This document shows, one piece after another, positions 33,217 to 40,818 of a DNA stretch of 64,000 nucleotides (the first letter of the stretch is position 1; each line of letters opens with the position of its first letter). Under the pieces are notes generated by a model. It was given only the letters and a program-made list of their open reading frames with translations, was not told the DNA's origin and ran no database searches. A program made the position numbers and the translations under genes. Origin of the DNA: Kitasatospora phosalacinea (GTDB lineage Bacteria; Actinomycetota; Actinomycetes; Streptomycetales; Streptomycetaceae); contig NZ_JNWZ01000029.1 of NCBI RefSeq assembly GCF_000716545.1, positions 1-64,000 of the forward strand, given 5' to 3'.

Positions 33217-33849
33217 TCAGACGACCGCGCCGCCGTTCGGGTCCTCCGGCTCGTCCTCGTCGCGGTCCTTCATCCGGGCGACCAGGGTGCCGAAGCCGCC
33301 GAGGAAGGCCAGCAGACCGACCCAGGCCGGCCAGCCGGAGACCTCGTGCCAGACCACCGCGTCGAACAGCAGCAGCGCGGGGCCGCCCAGCACGGCCAGC
33401 CAGGCGAACTTGGCGGTGGTGTCGGCGGGGGGCAGCGGCGGCGGCTCCGGCGGGACGAAGTGGCCCTCGTCCGGGTCCTCGGCGGGGGTGTGGTCGCGCG
33501 GCCCGTCGCCTGGGCGGGGGACGGGGCGCGGGGTGAAGTCGCCCAGGCCGCCGTTGGTCGTGGTGGGCGCCGTCGGGCCGGGCCGCTGCTCCCGCTCGCC
33601 GCGCGCCCGCAGGTTCTCGGCCTCGGGCCAGGCCGGGTCGGTGAGGTCGACCGGGTCGTCGAACTGGGCGACCAGCGCGGCGAAGATCGCGTCCTGCTCG
33701 GCCTGGCTGCCCGCGGCGGGACGGCGCGGCGCGGCCGGCGCGGTCGCGGCCCCGGCGCCCTCCGGTTCGGCCGGCTTGGCCGCCCCGGCGTCCTCGCGGG
33801 CCTCGCGGGGCAGGTCCTCGTCGTCGTTCGCCTTGCTGGTCTCGTTCAC
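33217..33849 (-). CDS. Conserved membrane protein with long acidic/proline-rich N-terminus
   Basis: A 210-residue protein of unknown function. Residues 1-140 are acidic and Pro-rich and probably disordered, with one conserved-looking helix (QAEQDAIFAALVAQFDDPVDLTDPAWPEAENLRARGE, about residues 50-86). Two membrane helices follow (about 149-165 and 172-190), then a charged tail. Proteins with this DPAWPEAENL segment are common in streptomycetes in my memory. GTG at 33849 is ten bases after the stop of the esterase gene, so the two are co-transcribed. Confidence 0.75.
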   Translation of the reverse strand: MNETSKANDDEDLPREAREDAGAAKPAEPEGAGAATAPAAPRRPAAGSQAEQDAIFAALVAQFDDPVDLTDPAWPEAENLRARGEREQRPGPTAPTTTNGGLGDFTPRPVPRPGDGPRDHTPAEDPDEGHFVPPEPPPLPPADTTAKFAWLAVLGGPALLLFDAVVWHEVSGWPAWVGLLAFLGGFGTLVARMKDRDEDEPEDPNGGAVV

Positions 33850-33859
33850 ATTCGGCCTT

Positions 33860-34639
33860 TCAGCCCGAGTGGGTACCGGCATCGACCGCCGCTGCCGGGG
33901 CCAGCCGCCGGACGAAGTCGAGGCTCGCCCCGAAGACCAGACCGGCGTCGTGGTCCAGCGTGGCCACGTGGAAGCTGCGCGTCAGCGGCAGCTCCGTCAC
34001 ATCGGTCGAGGATATCCGGGCGAGCACCATGGCCGAGTTGCGCGGCGAGACCACGTGGTCCTGCGGACTGTGCATCAGCAGAACCGGCTGGGTGACCGCC
34101 GGCATTCCCGCCCCGGCCTCCTTCCACAGCCGGGCCAGCGACCAGGCGGCGTGCAGCGGGACGCGGTCGTAGCCGACCTCGGTGGCGCCGGGGAGGGCGA
34201 TGTCGCCCGCCACGCCGGGGAGGGACGGCAGCAGGTGGCGCAGCAGGGGGAGGAGTGCCGTCGCGGGGTTGTCGGAGCGCACCGACGGGTTGACGAGCAC
34301 CAGCCCGGAGACCCGGTCGCCGTGCTTCGCGGCGAGCCGCAGGGCCAGCGAGCCGCCCATCGAGAGCGCGCAGACGAAGACCCGCTCGCAGGCGGCGGCG
34401 AGTTCCTCGAAGGCGGTCTCGGCGGTGGCGTACCAGTCCTCCCAGCGGGTGGCCTGCAGGTCCTGCCAGCGGGTGCCGTGGCCGGGCAGCAGCGGGACGG
34501 AGACGGTCAGGCCGGCGTCGGCGAGGTGTTCGGCCCACGGGCGCATGGACTGCGGGGAACCGGTGAAACCGTGAATCAGCAGCACACCGACCGGACCGCC
34601 CGCTCGGCGGTACGGCTCGGCTCCCGGCAGCAGCGGCAT
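33860..34639 (-). CDS. Alpha/beta hydrolase, carboxylesterase (Est30-like)
   Basis: A 259-residue alpha/beta hydrolase. The oxyanion segment is VLLIHGFTGSPQSM, the nucleophile elbow ALSMGGSLA gives Ser93, the acid is Asp194 in HSPQDHVV, and the base is His224 in RSFHVATLDHD. PLLPGHG and WEDWYATAETAFEEL are typical of Est30/monoacylglycerol-lipase-like bacterial carboxylesterases. ATG at 34639 has AGGAG nine bases upstream. It precedes a small membrane-protein gene and diverges from the PlsC acyltransferase gene, so a lipid-related ester is a reasonable guess. Confidence 0.9.
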   Translation of the reverse strand: MPLLPGAEPYRRAGGPVGVLLIHGFTGSPQSMRPWAEHLADAGLTVSVPLLPGHGTRWQDLQATRWEDWYATAETAFEELAAACERVFVCALSMGGSLALRLAAKHGDRVSGLVLVNPSVRSDNPATALLPLLRHLLPSLPGVAGDIALPGATEVGYDRVPLHAAWSLARLWKEAGAGMPAVTQPVLLMHSPQDHVVSPRNSAMVLARISSTDVTELPLTRSFHVATLDHDAGLVFGASLDFVRRLAPAAAVDAGTHSG

Positions 34640-34800
34640 GCGGTACTCCTGGAGGTGCGGGCAGGGTGAGGGTGGATCGATGGTCCCACGGGCGCGATGC
34701 GCCGTACAGGGGCCCGGTGCGGGGGCGGACGGTTCGCCGGTGCACCGGGCGGCAGACGGGGGCATTAGGATCGTCCGGTCCGCACCACAGGAGGCCCCGG

Positions 34801-35613
34801 TTGTTCTACCGACTGATGAAGATGATCGTCGCGCCGCTGCTGCGGATCTTCTTCCGGCCGTGGATGGAGGGCGAGGAGAACATTCCGGACGAAGGTCCGG
34901 CCATCCTCGCCAGCAACCACCTTTCGTTCTCCGACTCGTTCTTCCTGCCGGCGCTGCTCAAGCGCCGGGTGACCTTCATCGCGAAGGCCGAGTACTTCAC
35001 CACGCCCGGCATCAAGGGCCGGCTGACCGCCGCGTTCTTCAAGGGCGTCGGCCAGCTCCCGGTGGACCGCTCGGGCGCCCGCGGCGCCGGTGAGGCGGCG
35101 ATCCGCAGCGGCATCGCGGTGGTCGAGCGGGGCGAGATCTTCGGCGTCTACCCGGAGGGCACCCGCTCGCCCGACGGCAAGCTGTACCGCGGCAAGGTCG
35201 GCGGCCTGGCCCGGGTCGCGCTGGCCACCGGCGCGCCGGTGATCCCGGTCGCGATGATCGACACCGAGAAGGTGCAGCCGCCCGGCCAGGTGATGCCCAA
35301 CTTCGGCGTCCGGCCCGGCATCCGGATCGGCCGCCCGCTGGACTTCTCCCGCTACCAGGGCATGGAGAACGACCGGTTCATCCTGCGCTCGGTCACCGAC
35401 GAGGTGATGTACGAGATCATGCGGCTGTCCGGCCAGGAGTACGTGGACATCTACGCGACCGCCGCCAAGCGGCAGCTGGCCGAGGAGAAGAAGGCCGCGG
35501 ACGCCGACCGCAAGGCGCAGCAGAAGGCCGAGAAGGCCGAGAAGGCGGAGGCCGAGAAGGCCGGAGCCGAGGGGAAGGCCGCGGCGGACGAGCAGAAGGA
35601 CGACGGGGCCTGA
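34801..35613 (+). CDS. 1-acyl-sn-glycerol-3-phosphate acyltransferase (PlsC family)
   Basis: A 270-residue membrane-associated acyltransferase for phosphatidic acid or related lipid synthesis. The catalytic motif NHLSFSD (His40, Asp45) and the acceptor-binding EGTRS motif (YPEGTRSPDGKLYRGKVG) are present, as is VIPVAMIDT. The C-terminal 50 residues are a Lys/Glu/Ala-rich helix (AEKAEKAEAEKAG). TTG at 34801 follows AGGAGG at ideal spacing. It corresponds in place to Rv2182c. The MacS gene begins 28 bases after its stop. Confidence 0.92.
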   Translation: MFYRLMKMIVAPLLRIFFRPWMEGEENIPDEGPAILASNHLSFSDSFFLPALLKRRVTFIAKAEYFTTPGIKGRLTAAFFKGVGQLPVDRSGARGAGEAAIRSGIAVVERGEIFGVYPEGTRSPDGKLYRGKVGGLARVALATGAPVIPVAMIDTEKVQPPGQVMPNFGVRPGIRIGRPLDFSRYQGMENDRFILRSVTDEVMYEIMRLSGQEYVDIYATAAKRQLAEEKKAADADRKAQQKAEKAEKAEAEKAGAEGKAAADEQKDDGA

Positions 35614-35641
35614 CGGCCCGTCACCACAGGGGGGGCTCGGG

Positions 35642-36874
35642 ATGGAGGACCACAGACCCGTCGTCGGGACGGTGGAGGAGCGCGGACCCGCCGCCGCGCC
35701 GCGCCGCGCGCCGGAACGGGCGGGCGGGCCGGTGCCGGCCGGGCCGGCGGCGGCCGTGGTGGCCGGCGGGATGTCGGTGGAGCTGCCGCTGTGGCGCGCC
35801 ATCGGCTACTTCCGGGTGCTCGCGCTGGCGTACGCGGTGCTGCGCTACCTCACCGCGTACCGGGAGTTCCTGCACCCGGTGTCCGGCTGGATCTTCCTGG
35901 GCGCGCTGAGCCTGTGGACGCTGGCCTCCACCCGGGCGTTCGCCGGGCCGCAGCGGTGCACCTGGCCGGTGCTGGGCACCGACCTGACGGTCGCGGTGAC
36001 CGGCATCGTGATGAGCGGGATCATCGACACCCCGGCCCGGATCCACGCGGGCGCGCCCACCCTGCCGACCATCTGGGCGGCCGGCACCGTGCTGGGCTTC
36101 GCCGGCCGGGGCGGCTGGCGGGCGGCCGCGTTCGCCGGGGCGGTGATCGGCACGGCCAACATCCTCGGGCACGGCGGGATCAGCCCCGACAACCTGCACA
36201 ACATCGTGCTGCTGCTGGTGGCCGGCTGCGCCATCGGCTACGTGATCGAACTGGCCCGGGCCAGCGAGGCGGTGCTCACCCGGGCGCTCCAGGTGGAGGC
36301 CGCCACCCGGGAGCGCGAACGCCTCTCCCGGGACATCCACGACGGGGTGCTGCAGGTGCTCGCCCTGGTGCACCGCCGGCAGGGCGACGCCGCCGAACTC
36401 GGCCGCCTGGCCGGCGAGCAGGAGCGCGCGCTGCGGGCCCTGATGGCCGGGCAGGCGGCCGAGCCGGACGAGCCGGGCGGCGAGCGGGACCTGCGCCCGC
36501 TGATCTCCCGGCACGCCGACGAGCGGATCACCGTCGCCGCGCCCGCCACGCCCGTCCTGCTGCCCGCCGCGGCCGCGTCCGAACTGGCCGCCGCGGTCGC
36601 CGCCGCGCTCGACAACGTCCGCCGGCACGCGGGGGAGTCGGCCCGGGCCTGGATCCTGGTCGAGGACGAGCCGGAGGCGGTCACCGTGTCGGTGCGCGAC
36701 GACGGCCCCGGCTTCCCGGCCGGGCGGCTCGCCGAGGCGCAGCGCGACGGCCGGCTCGGGGTCGCGCAGTCGATCCGCGGCCGGATGCTCGACCTCGGCG
36801 GCAGCGCCGAGCTGTACTCGGCGCCCGGGGAGGGCGTCGAAGTGGAACTGCGGTGGCCGAGGAGCGGGGCATGA
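35642..36874 (+). CDS. macS: Sensor histidine kinase, MacS-like
   Basis: A 410-residue sensor kinase of the NarL-partner (HisKA_3) type. Five to six membrane helices occupy residues 50-200. The DHp motif ERERLSRDIHDGVLQVLALVHRR carries the phospho-accepting histidine. The catalytic domain has the N box (AALDNVRRHAGE), DDGPGFPAGRL and GVAQSIRGRM. It ends by overlapping the response-regulator start (ATGA). The pair matches S. coelicolor MacRS, which affects aerial growth and actinorhodin production and controls membrane and wall proteins. The symbol is by similarity and position. Confidence 0.88.
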   Translation: MEDHRPVVGTVEERGPAAAPRRAPERAGGPVPAGPAAAVVAGGMSVELPLWRAIGYFRVLALAYAVLRYLTAYREFLHPVSGWIFLGALSLWTLASTRAFAGPQRCTWPVLGTDLTVAVTGIVMSGIIDTPARIHAGAPTLPTIWAAGTVLGFAGRGGWRAAAFAGAVIGTANILGHGGISPDNLHNIVLLLVAGCAIGYVIELARASEAVLTRALQVEAATRERERLSRDIHDGVLQVLALVHRRQGDAAELGRLAGEQERALRALMAGQAAEPDEPGGERDLRPLISRHADERITVAAPATPVLLPAAAASELAAAVAAALDNVRRHAGESARAWILVEDEPEAVTVSVRDDGPGFPAGRLAEAQRDGRLGVAQSIRGRMLDLGGSAELYSAPGEGVEVELRWPRSGA

Positions 36875-37542
36875 CGACTGACCAGCCGGTGCGCGTGATG
36901 GTGGTGGACGACCACCCGATGTGGCGCGACGGGGTGGCCCGGGACCTGGCGGAGGCCGGGTTCGCCGTGGTGGCCACCGCCGGGGACGGCGAGGAGGCGG
37001 TGCGCCGGGCCCGGGCCAGCACCCCGCAGGTGGTGGTGCTGGACCTCAACCTGCCCGCGCTGTCCGGCGCCGAGGTGTGCCGCCGGGTGGTGGCCGCCGA
37101 CCCGGCGGTGCGGGTGCTGGTGCTGTCCGCCAGCGGCGAGCACGCGGACGTGCTGGAGGCGGTGAAGTCCGGGGCGACCGGCTACCTGGTGAAGTCGGCG
37201 GGCCGGGAGGAACTGCTCGACGCGGTGCGCCGCACCGCCGTCGGCGACCCGGTGTTCACCCCCGGCCTGGCGGGCCTGGTGCTCGGCGAGTTCCGCCGGC
37301 TGGCCGCCGAGCCGGGCGCCCACGCCGAGCCGGCCGCGCCGCAGCTGACCCCGCGCGAGACCGAGGTGCTGCGGCTGGTCGCCAAGGGCCTGTCCTACCG
37401 GCAGATCGCCGACCGCCTGGTGCTCTCGCACCGCACCGTGCAGAACCACGTCCAGAACACCCTGGGCAAGCTGCAGCTGCACAACCGGGTCGAGCTGGTC
37501 CGGTACGCGATCGAGCAGGGGCTGGACGAGGAACTGGGCTGA
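36871..37542 (+). CDS. macR: Response regulator, NarL/LuxR type, MacR-like
   Basis: A 223-residue response regulator. The receiver domain (about residues 8-125) has the acidic pair in VVDDHPMWRD, the phosphoacceptor in VVLDLNLP, and the switch lysine in YLVKSAG. The LuxR-type helix-turn-helix (about 155-215) reads LTPRETEVLRLVAKGLSYRQIADRL and LSHRTVQNHVQNTLGKL. ATG at 36871 overlaps the kinase stop. It is the output partner of the MacS-like kinase. Confidence 0.92.
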   Translation: MTTDQPVRVMVVDDHPMWRDGVARDLAEAGFAVVATAGDGEEAVRRARASTPQVVVLDLNLPALSGAEVCRRVVAADPAVRVLVLSASGEHADVLEAVKSGATGYLVKSAGREELLDAVRRTAVGDPVFTPGLAGLVLGEFRRLAAEPGAHAEPAAPQLTPRETEVLRLVAKGLSYRQIADRLVLSHRTVQNHVQNTLGKLQLHNRVELVRYAIEQGLDEELG

Positions 37543-37555
37543 GCGCCGCCGGAGT

Positions 37556-38434
37556 TCAGGCCGAGCAGCGGTCCCCGGCGGAGGTGGTGACCGGCTTGAA
37601 GGTGTCGCGCAGCTCCTTGTCGGTGAAGTCCGGGCCGAAGCCGAAGGAGGTGCGCAGCGCGTTCATCCAGTCCGGGTCCTGCAGGTAGTCGTTGATGGCC
37701 CCGCGCAGCAGTTCGCAGGCCTTCTGGTGGCCCTTGGGCAGGACCATCATCAGGAACTGGGTCTTGCCGATGTGGGCGTCCCGGGCCACCCGGTAGGCGC
37801 GCCGGCCGCCGCTGCCGGAGTTGACGGCGACGCCCTGCAGCACCAGGTAGTCGGAGAGCACCGCGTCGGCGGTGTCGTCGTCGACCCGGTCCAGGCACTC
37901 CTTGAGGTTGGCGCCGGTGACGGTCACCCGGGGGCCGATGTCCTTGAGCTGGGCCTCGGCGGTGGTGCCGCCGCTCACGCACACCCGCAGCGGCTTCAGG
38001 TCCTCGGACTTGGCGACCGTCCGGGTGTCGTCGGCCTTCAGCAGCACGCCCAGCGGGGTCTGCAGGTAGGGGCCGGCCAGGTCGTAGTCCCGTTTGAGGC
38101 TGTCGCGCTCGGAGATGTCGGCGACCACCAGGTCGACCTTGTTGTGGTTGGCCTTGCCGTCGGTGAGGGCGTCCTCCCAGTTGGCGGTGGTCACCGTCAG
38201 CGAGGTGTACTCGATCTTGCGGGAGCCGAGCACCCTCATCGTCAGGTGCGGCTCGAAGCCGTCGTACACCCCCTTGTCGGTGAACTCGGACATGCCGGGC
38301 CGGTCGGTCTTGAAGCCGACCTTGACCGGCAGGCCGTCGAACGGGGACTTCTCCTGCCCGCCGGAGCAGCCGGACGCGGCGGTGCCGAGCAGGAGCAGGC
38401 CGGCCGCCAGGCGGGCGGGGCGCGGGACGTGCAC
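37556..38434 (-). CDS. Solute-binding lipoprotein (SBP_bac_3-like) in the protease operon
   Basis: A 292-residue lipoprotein with a lipobox ending at Cys23 (LGTAASGC). The rest resembles amino-acid-type periplasmic binding proteins: LPVKVGFKTDRPGMSEF, YDGFEPHLTMRVLG, VDLVVADISERDSLKRDYDLAGPYLQTPLGVLL and RVCVSGGTTAEAQL follow the order of the family. No ABC permease or ATPase is nearby. It is the last gene of a four-gene operon with a membrane protein, a trypsin-like protease and a Trypco1-type protein, starting nine bases after the membrane protein stop. I infer a sensing rather than transport role. Confidence 0.85.
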   Translation of the reverse strand: MHVPRPARLAAGLLLLGTAASGCSGGQEKSPFDGLPVKVGFKTDRPGMSEFTDKGVYDGFEPHLTMRVLGSRKIEYTSLTVTTANWEDALTDGKANHNKVDLVVADISERDSLKRDYDLAGPYLQTPLGVLLKADDTRTVAKSEDLKPLRVCVSGGTTAEAQLKDIGPRVTVTGANLKECLDRVDDDTADAVLSDYLVLQGVAVNSGSGGRRAYRVARDAHIGKTQFLMMVLPKGHQKACELLRGAINDYLQDPDWMNALRTSFGFGPDFTDKELRDTFKPVTTSAGDRCSA

Positions 38435-38443
38435 GGGGGCCTC

Positions 38444-39457
38444 CTAGCGGGTGAACCGGACGGTCTGGATGTCGATGTCCTGGGTGCAGTTGTCCATGCC
38501 GTTCAGCTTCAGCGTCAGGCGCAGGCCGGTGCGGCCGGAGGGCACGGGGACGGAGACCTTGGCCTTCAGGGGCCGCGGGCCGCTGCTGCCGCCCTGGTCG
38601 ATGCTCAGCTCGCCGGTCAGGCCGACGCAGGTGCCGGTGTCCGGGTTGGAGTCGCTCAGCGCGAGCTCGGTCTCCAGCCGCTTCGCGCCCGGCGGGACGT
38701 CGACCGTGGTGAAGGACGTGCCGCCCGGGTCGACGGTGCGCTTGACCCAGATCACGCGCTGCTCGGGCAGCGGCGGCGGGTCGTCGGGCCAGGCCACCGC
38801 CGTCACCAGGCCGGCCGTCGCCAGCAGGGCCAGGCCGACGGCCGCCAGGACGAGCCGGCGGCGCTCCCGGAGCGGCGGGGACACCGGGAGCCGGGGCGGC
38901 TGCGGGGGCGGCTCCGTCTCCCGCAGCGGCGGCGGCCCGTTGCGGGACTTCTCCACCTCCTGCCGGGCGTGCCACGCCAACTGCCCCTCCTGCTGGGCGG
39001 ACAGGTCCTCCAGCAGCAGGGTCGGGCTGCCGATCACCAGGGCGTGGGTGGCCATCTCGACCAGCCGCCGCCCGTCGGCCCGCACCGGCGTCACCGGCGG
39101 GAAGCACAGCACGCCCGCGATCACCACCAGGTCGGCCCGCTCGTGGACGGTCAGCCCCGGCGCGCCCTGCACCCGGGCCAGGAACGCCACCCAGTCGCCG
39201 CGCAGCTGCGCCCCGGCGACGCCGACCAGCCAGTCGTGCAGGTGGCCGATCGCGGCGGACGGCTGCCCGTGCTCCTCGGCCAGGAACTTGGCGATCCGGG
39301 CGGCGGACACCGACAGCTCGTGGTGCTGCACCTGGACGGGGTAGTTGGTGGTCTCGGCCAGGTGCCGCTCCAAGTCCGGCAGCACGGGCGCGAGTTCGTG
39401 CCAGCCCGCCAGGATGCGCTGCAGCAGGCGCCGGGTCTCCCAGGTGCAGCGGTCCAT
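38444..39457 (-). CDS. Single-pass membrane protein of the protease operon, unknown function
   Basis: A 337-residue protein I do not recognise. Residues 1-172 form a mostly helical cytoplasmic domain starting MDRCTWETRRLLQRILAGWH. A Pro-rich linker (about 173-198) leads to one transmembrane helix (about 201-223), and about 114 residues follow outside, with strand-rich text and two cysteines (TGTCVGLTG, MDNCTQDID) that could pair. The last part looks like a carbohydrate-binding or jelly-roll-type domain. ATG at 39457 is seven bases after GGAGG, and the gene is two bases from the protease stop. It could carry signals from the lipoprotein to the protease. Confidence 0.8.
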   Translation of the reverse strand: MDRCTWETRRLLQRILAGWHELAPVLPDLERHLAETTNYPVQVQHHELSVSAARIAKFLAEEHGQPSAAIGHLHDWLVGVAGAQLRGDWVAFLARVQGAPGLTVHERADLVVIAGVLCFPPVTPVRADGRRLVEMATHALVIGSPTLLLEDLSAQQEGQLAWHARQEVEKSRNGPPPLRETEPPPQPPRLPVSPPLRERRRLVLAAVGLALLATAGLVTAVAWPDDPPPLPEQRVIWVKRTVDPGGTSFTTVDVPPGAKRLETELALSDSNPDTGTCVGLTGELSIDQGGSSGPRPLKAKVSVPVPSGRTGLRLTLKLNGMDNCTQDIDIQTVRFTR

Positions 39458-39459
39458 GC

Positions 39460-40365
39460 TCACTCCTCCGGTCCGGGGTCCGGGCCGAGGCCCAGCAGGG
39501 CGCCGAGCCCGTCCAGCGCCCGGTGCGGGCCGCACAGTTCGCGGGCCCCGGCCAGCAGGGCGCGCAGCGCGCCGGCGGGGTCGCGGTGCTCCAGGCAGGC
39601 CGCCGCGAGCGAGCGCAGGTGCACGGGCGCGAGCGCGTGGTACGGGACCCTGAGCTCCTGGCCGGGGCCGAGCCCCTCGTTGACCGCCCGCACCAGCTCC
39701 AGCCGCACCGCCGGGTCCTGCAGCGGGAACGGTTCGCCCAGCAGCCGGGCGACCGCGCCGGCCGTCACCGCCGGGCCGGGCGCCGGGCGGGCCGCCGGTG
39801 CGAGCGCGGGCGGCAGCAGCGGCAGCAGCGCGGACAGCGGCGTCAGCCAGCCGCCCACCGGGTCGTCGCCGTCCGCGGTGGCCTTGACCACGCCGACCAC
39901 CCGGCCGTGCCCGTCCAGCGCCATGCTGCCGCTCAACCCGCGCTGGATCCAGCCCTGTTGGACGCGCAGCCCGAGACCGGAGGGCCCCGCCACGGTCAGC
40001 CGGGCGGACTCCGGGCCGACCTCGCCGGTCACCGGGTTCACCGCGAAGCCGTGCACCAGGACGGCCGCGCCGCCCGCCGGGTCGCGCTCGCCGAGCGGCA
40101 CCGCGGGGGCGCCGGCCAGGCCGGGCGCGGTGAGCAGCGCGAGGTCCGGCGGCGGGTAGGCGGCCGCGCCGGGCGCCGGTTCGGGCGGGAACAGCCGGGC
40201 GGCGCGCACCGGGTGGGCGGCCGCGCCGTGCCGGACGGTCAGCTCCGGGTGGCCGTGCACCACGTGCGCGCAGCTGACCAGCAGGCCCGCGCCGAGGTGG
40301 AAGCCGCTGCCGAGGAAGGCGCCGGCCGGGTCGGCGAAGCGGACCGCGGCGCTGTCCGGGCTCAC
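39460..40365 (-). CDS. Trypsin-like serine protease with C-terminal effector-associated-like domain
   Basis: A 301-residue protein without signal peptide, so probably cytoplasmic. The trypsin-like domain (about residues 1-190) has an intact triad: His34 in VSCAHVVHG, Asp74 in PPDLALLT, and Ser145 in RGLSGSM. The C-terminal 90 residues (about 205-292, VARLLGEPFPLQDP to LRSLAAACLEHRDPAGALRALLAG) look like an effector-associated domain of the EAD2 kind, adaptors in actinobacterial conflict systems. GTG at 40365 overlaps the Trypco1 stop (GTGA). Proteolysis of a target on signalling is likely; the target is unknown. Confidence 0.83.
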   Translation of the reverse strand: MSPDSAAVRFADPAGAFLGSGFHLGAGLLVSCAHVVHGHPELTVRHGAAAHPVRAARLFPPEPAPGAAAYPPPDLALLTAPGLAGAPAVPLGERDPAGGAAVLVHGFAVNPVTGEVGPESARLTVAGPSGLGLRVQQGWIQRGLSGSMALDGHGRVVGVVKATADGDDPVGGWLTPLSALLPLLPPALAPAARPAPGPAVTAGAVARLLGEPFPLQDPAVRLELVRAVNEGLGPGQELRVPYHALAPVHLRSLAAACLEHRDPAGALRALLAGARELCGPHRALDGLGALLGLGPDPGPEE

Positions 40366-40712
40366 TCGGCGGTGCGGTCGTCCGGCCGCCGCCAGCTCAG
40401 CCGGACCACCAGGCTGGCCTCGCCGGTGGCCTCGGCGAGGACGCCGATCAGGCGGCCGGATTTCATCCCCAGGGTGAGGCCGAACTCCACCTCGAACTCG
40501 TCCGGGTCGCCCGCCTCGCGCGCCGTCTCGCGCGCCCAGCGGCCGACCGAGCGCACCGTGCGCCGGACTTCGCCGAGGCCGTGGGTGACCGCCGAGGAGA
40601 CCGCCCCGGCGTCCCCCGCCGGGCGGCCGGGGCCCTGGCGGACGGCGGCGTGCAGGACGGTGCCGTCCTCCAGGGCGATCTCCACGGTGTCGAGCACCGG
40701 TGCGTTCGTCAT
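40362..40712 (-). CDS. Trypsin-co-occurring domain protein (Trypco1 / CU044_2847 family)
   Basis: A 116-residue protein that matches the Trypco1 pattern as I remember it: an N-terminal strand pair (TVEIALEDGTVLHAAV), a helix (GLGEVRRTVRSVGRWARETA), and the closing DEFEVEFGLTLGMKSGRLIGVLAEATGEASLVVRLSW. The family is named for its genetic link with trypsin-like proteases in counter-invader or apoptosis-like systems of multicellular bacteria. ATG at 40712 follows GGGGGAG and is the first gene of the operon; the stop overlaps the protease start. Its biochemical role is unknown. Confidence 0.82.
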   Translation of the reverse strand: MTNAPVLDTVEIALEDGTVLHAAVRQGPGRPAGDAGAVSSAVTHGLGEVRRTVRSVGRWARETAREAGDPDEFEVEFGLTLGMKSGRLIGVLAEATGEASLVVRLSWRRPDDRTAE

Positions 40713-40818
40713 GTCTCCCCCAATTCATGACCGACGGGCAGGATATGAATACCAGTCAGTTCGGAAGAGATCCAGACCTTTCCGGAAGAGCGGGGGCGGC
40801 GGGAGCGGGCGGCCGGTT

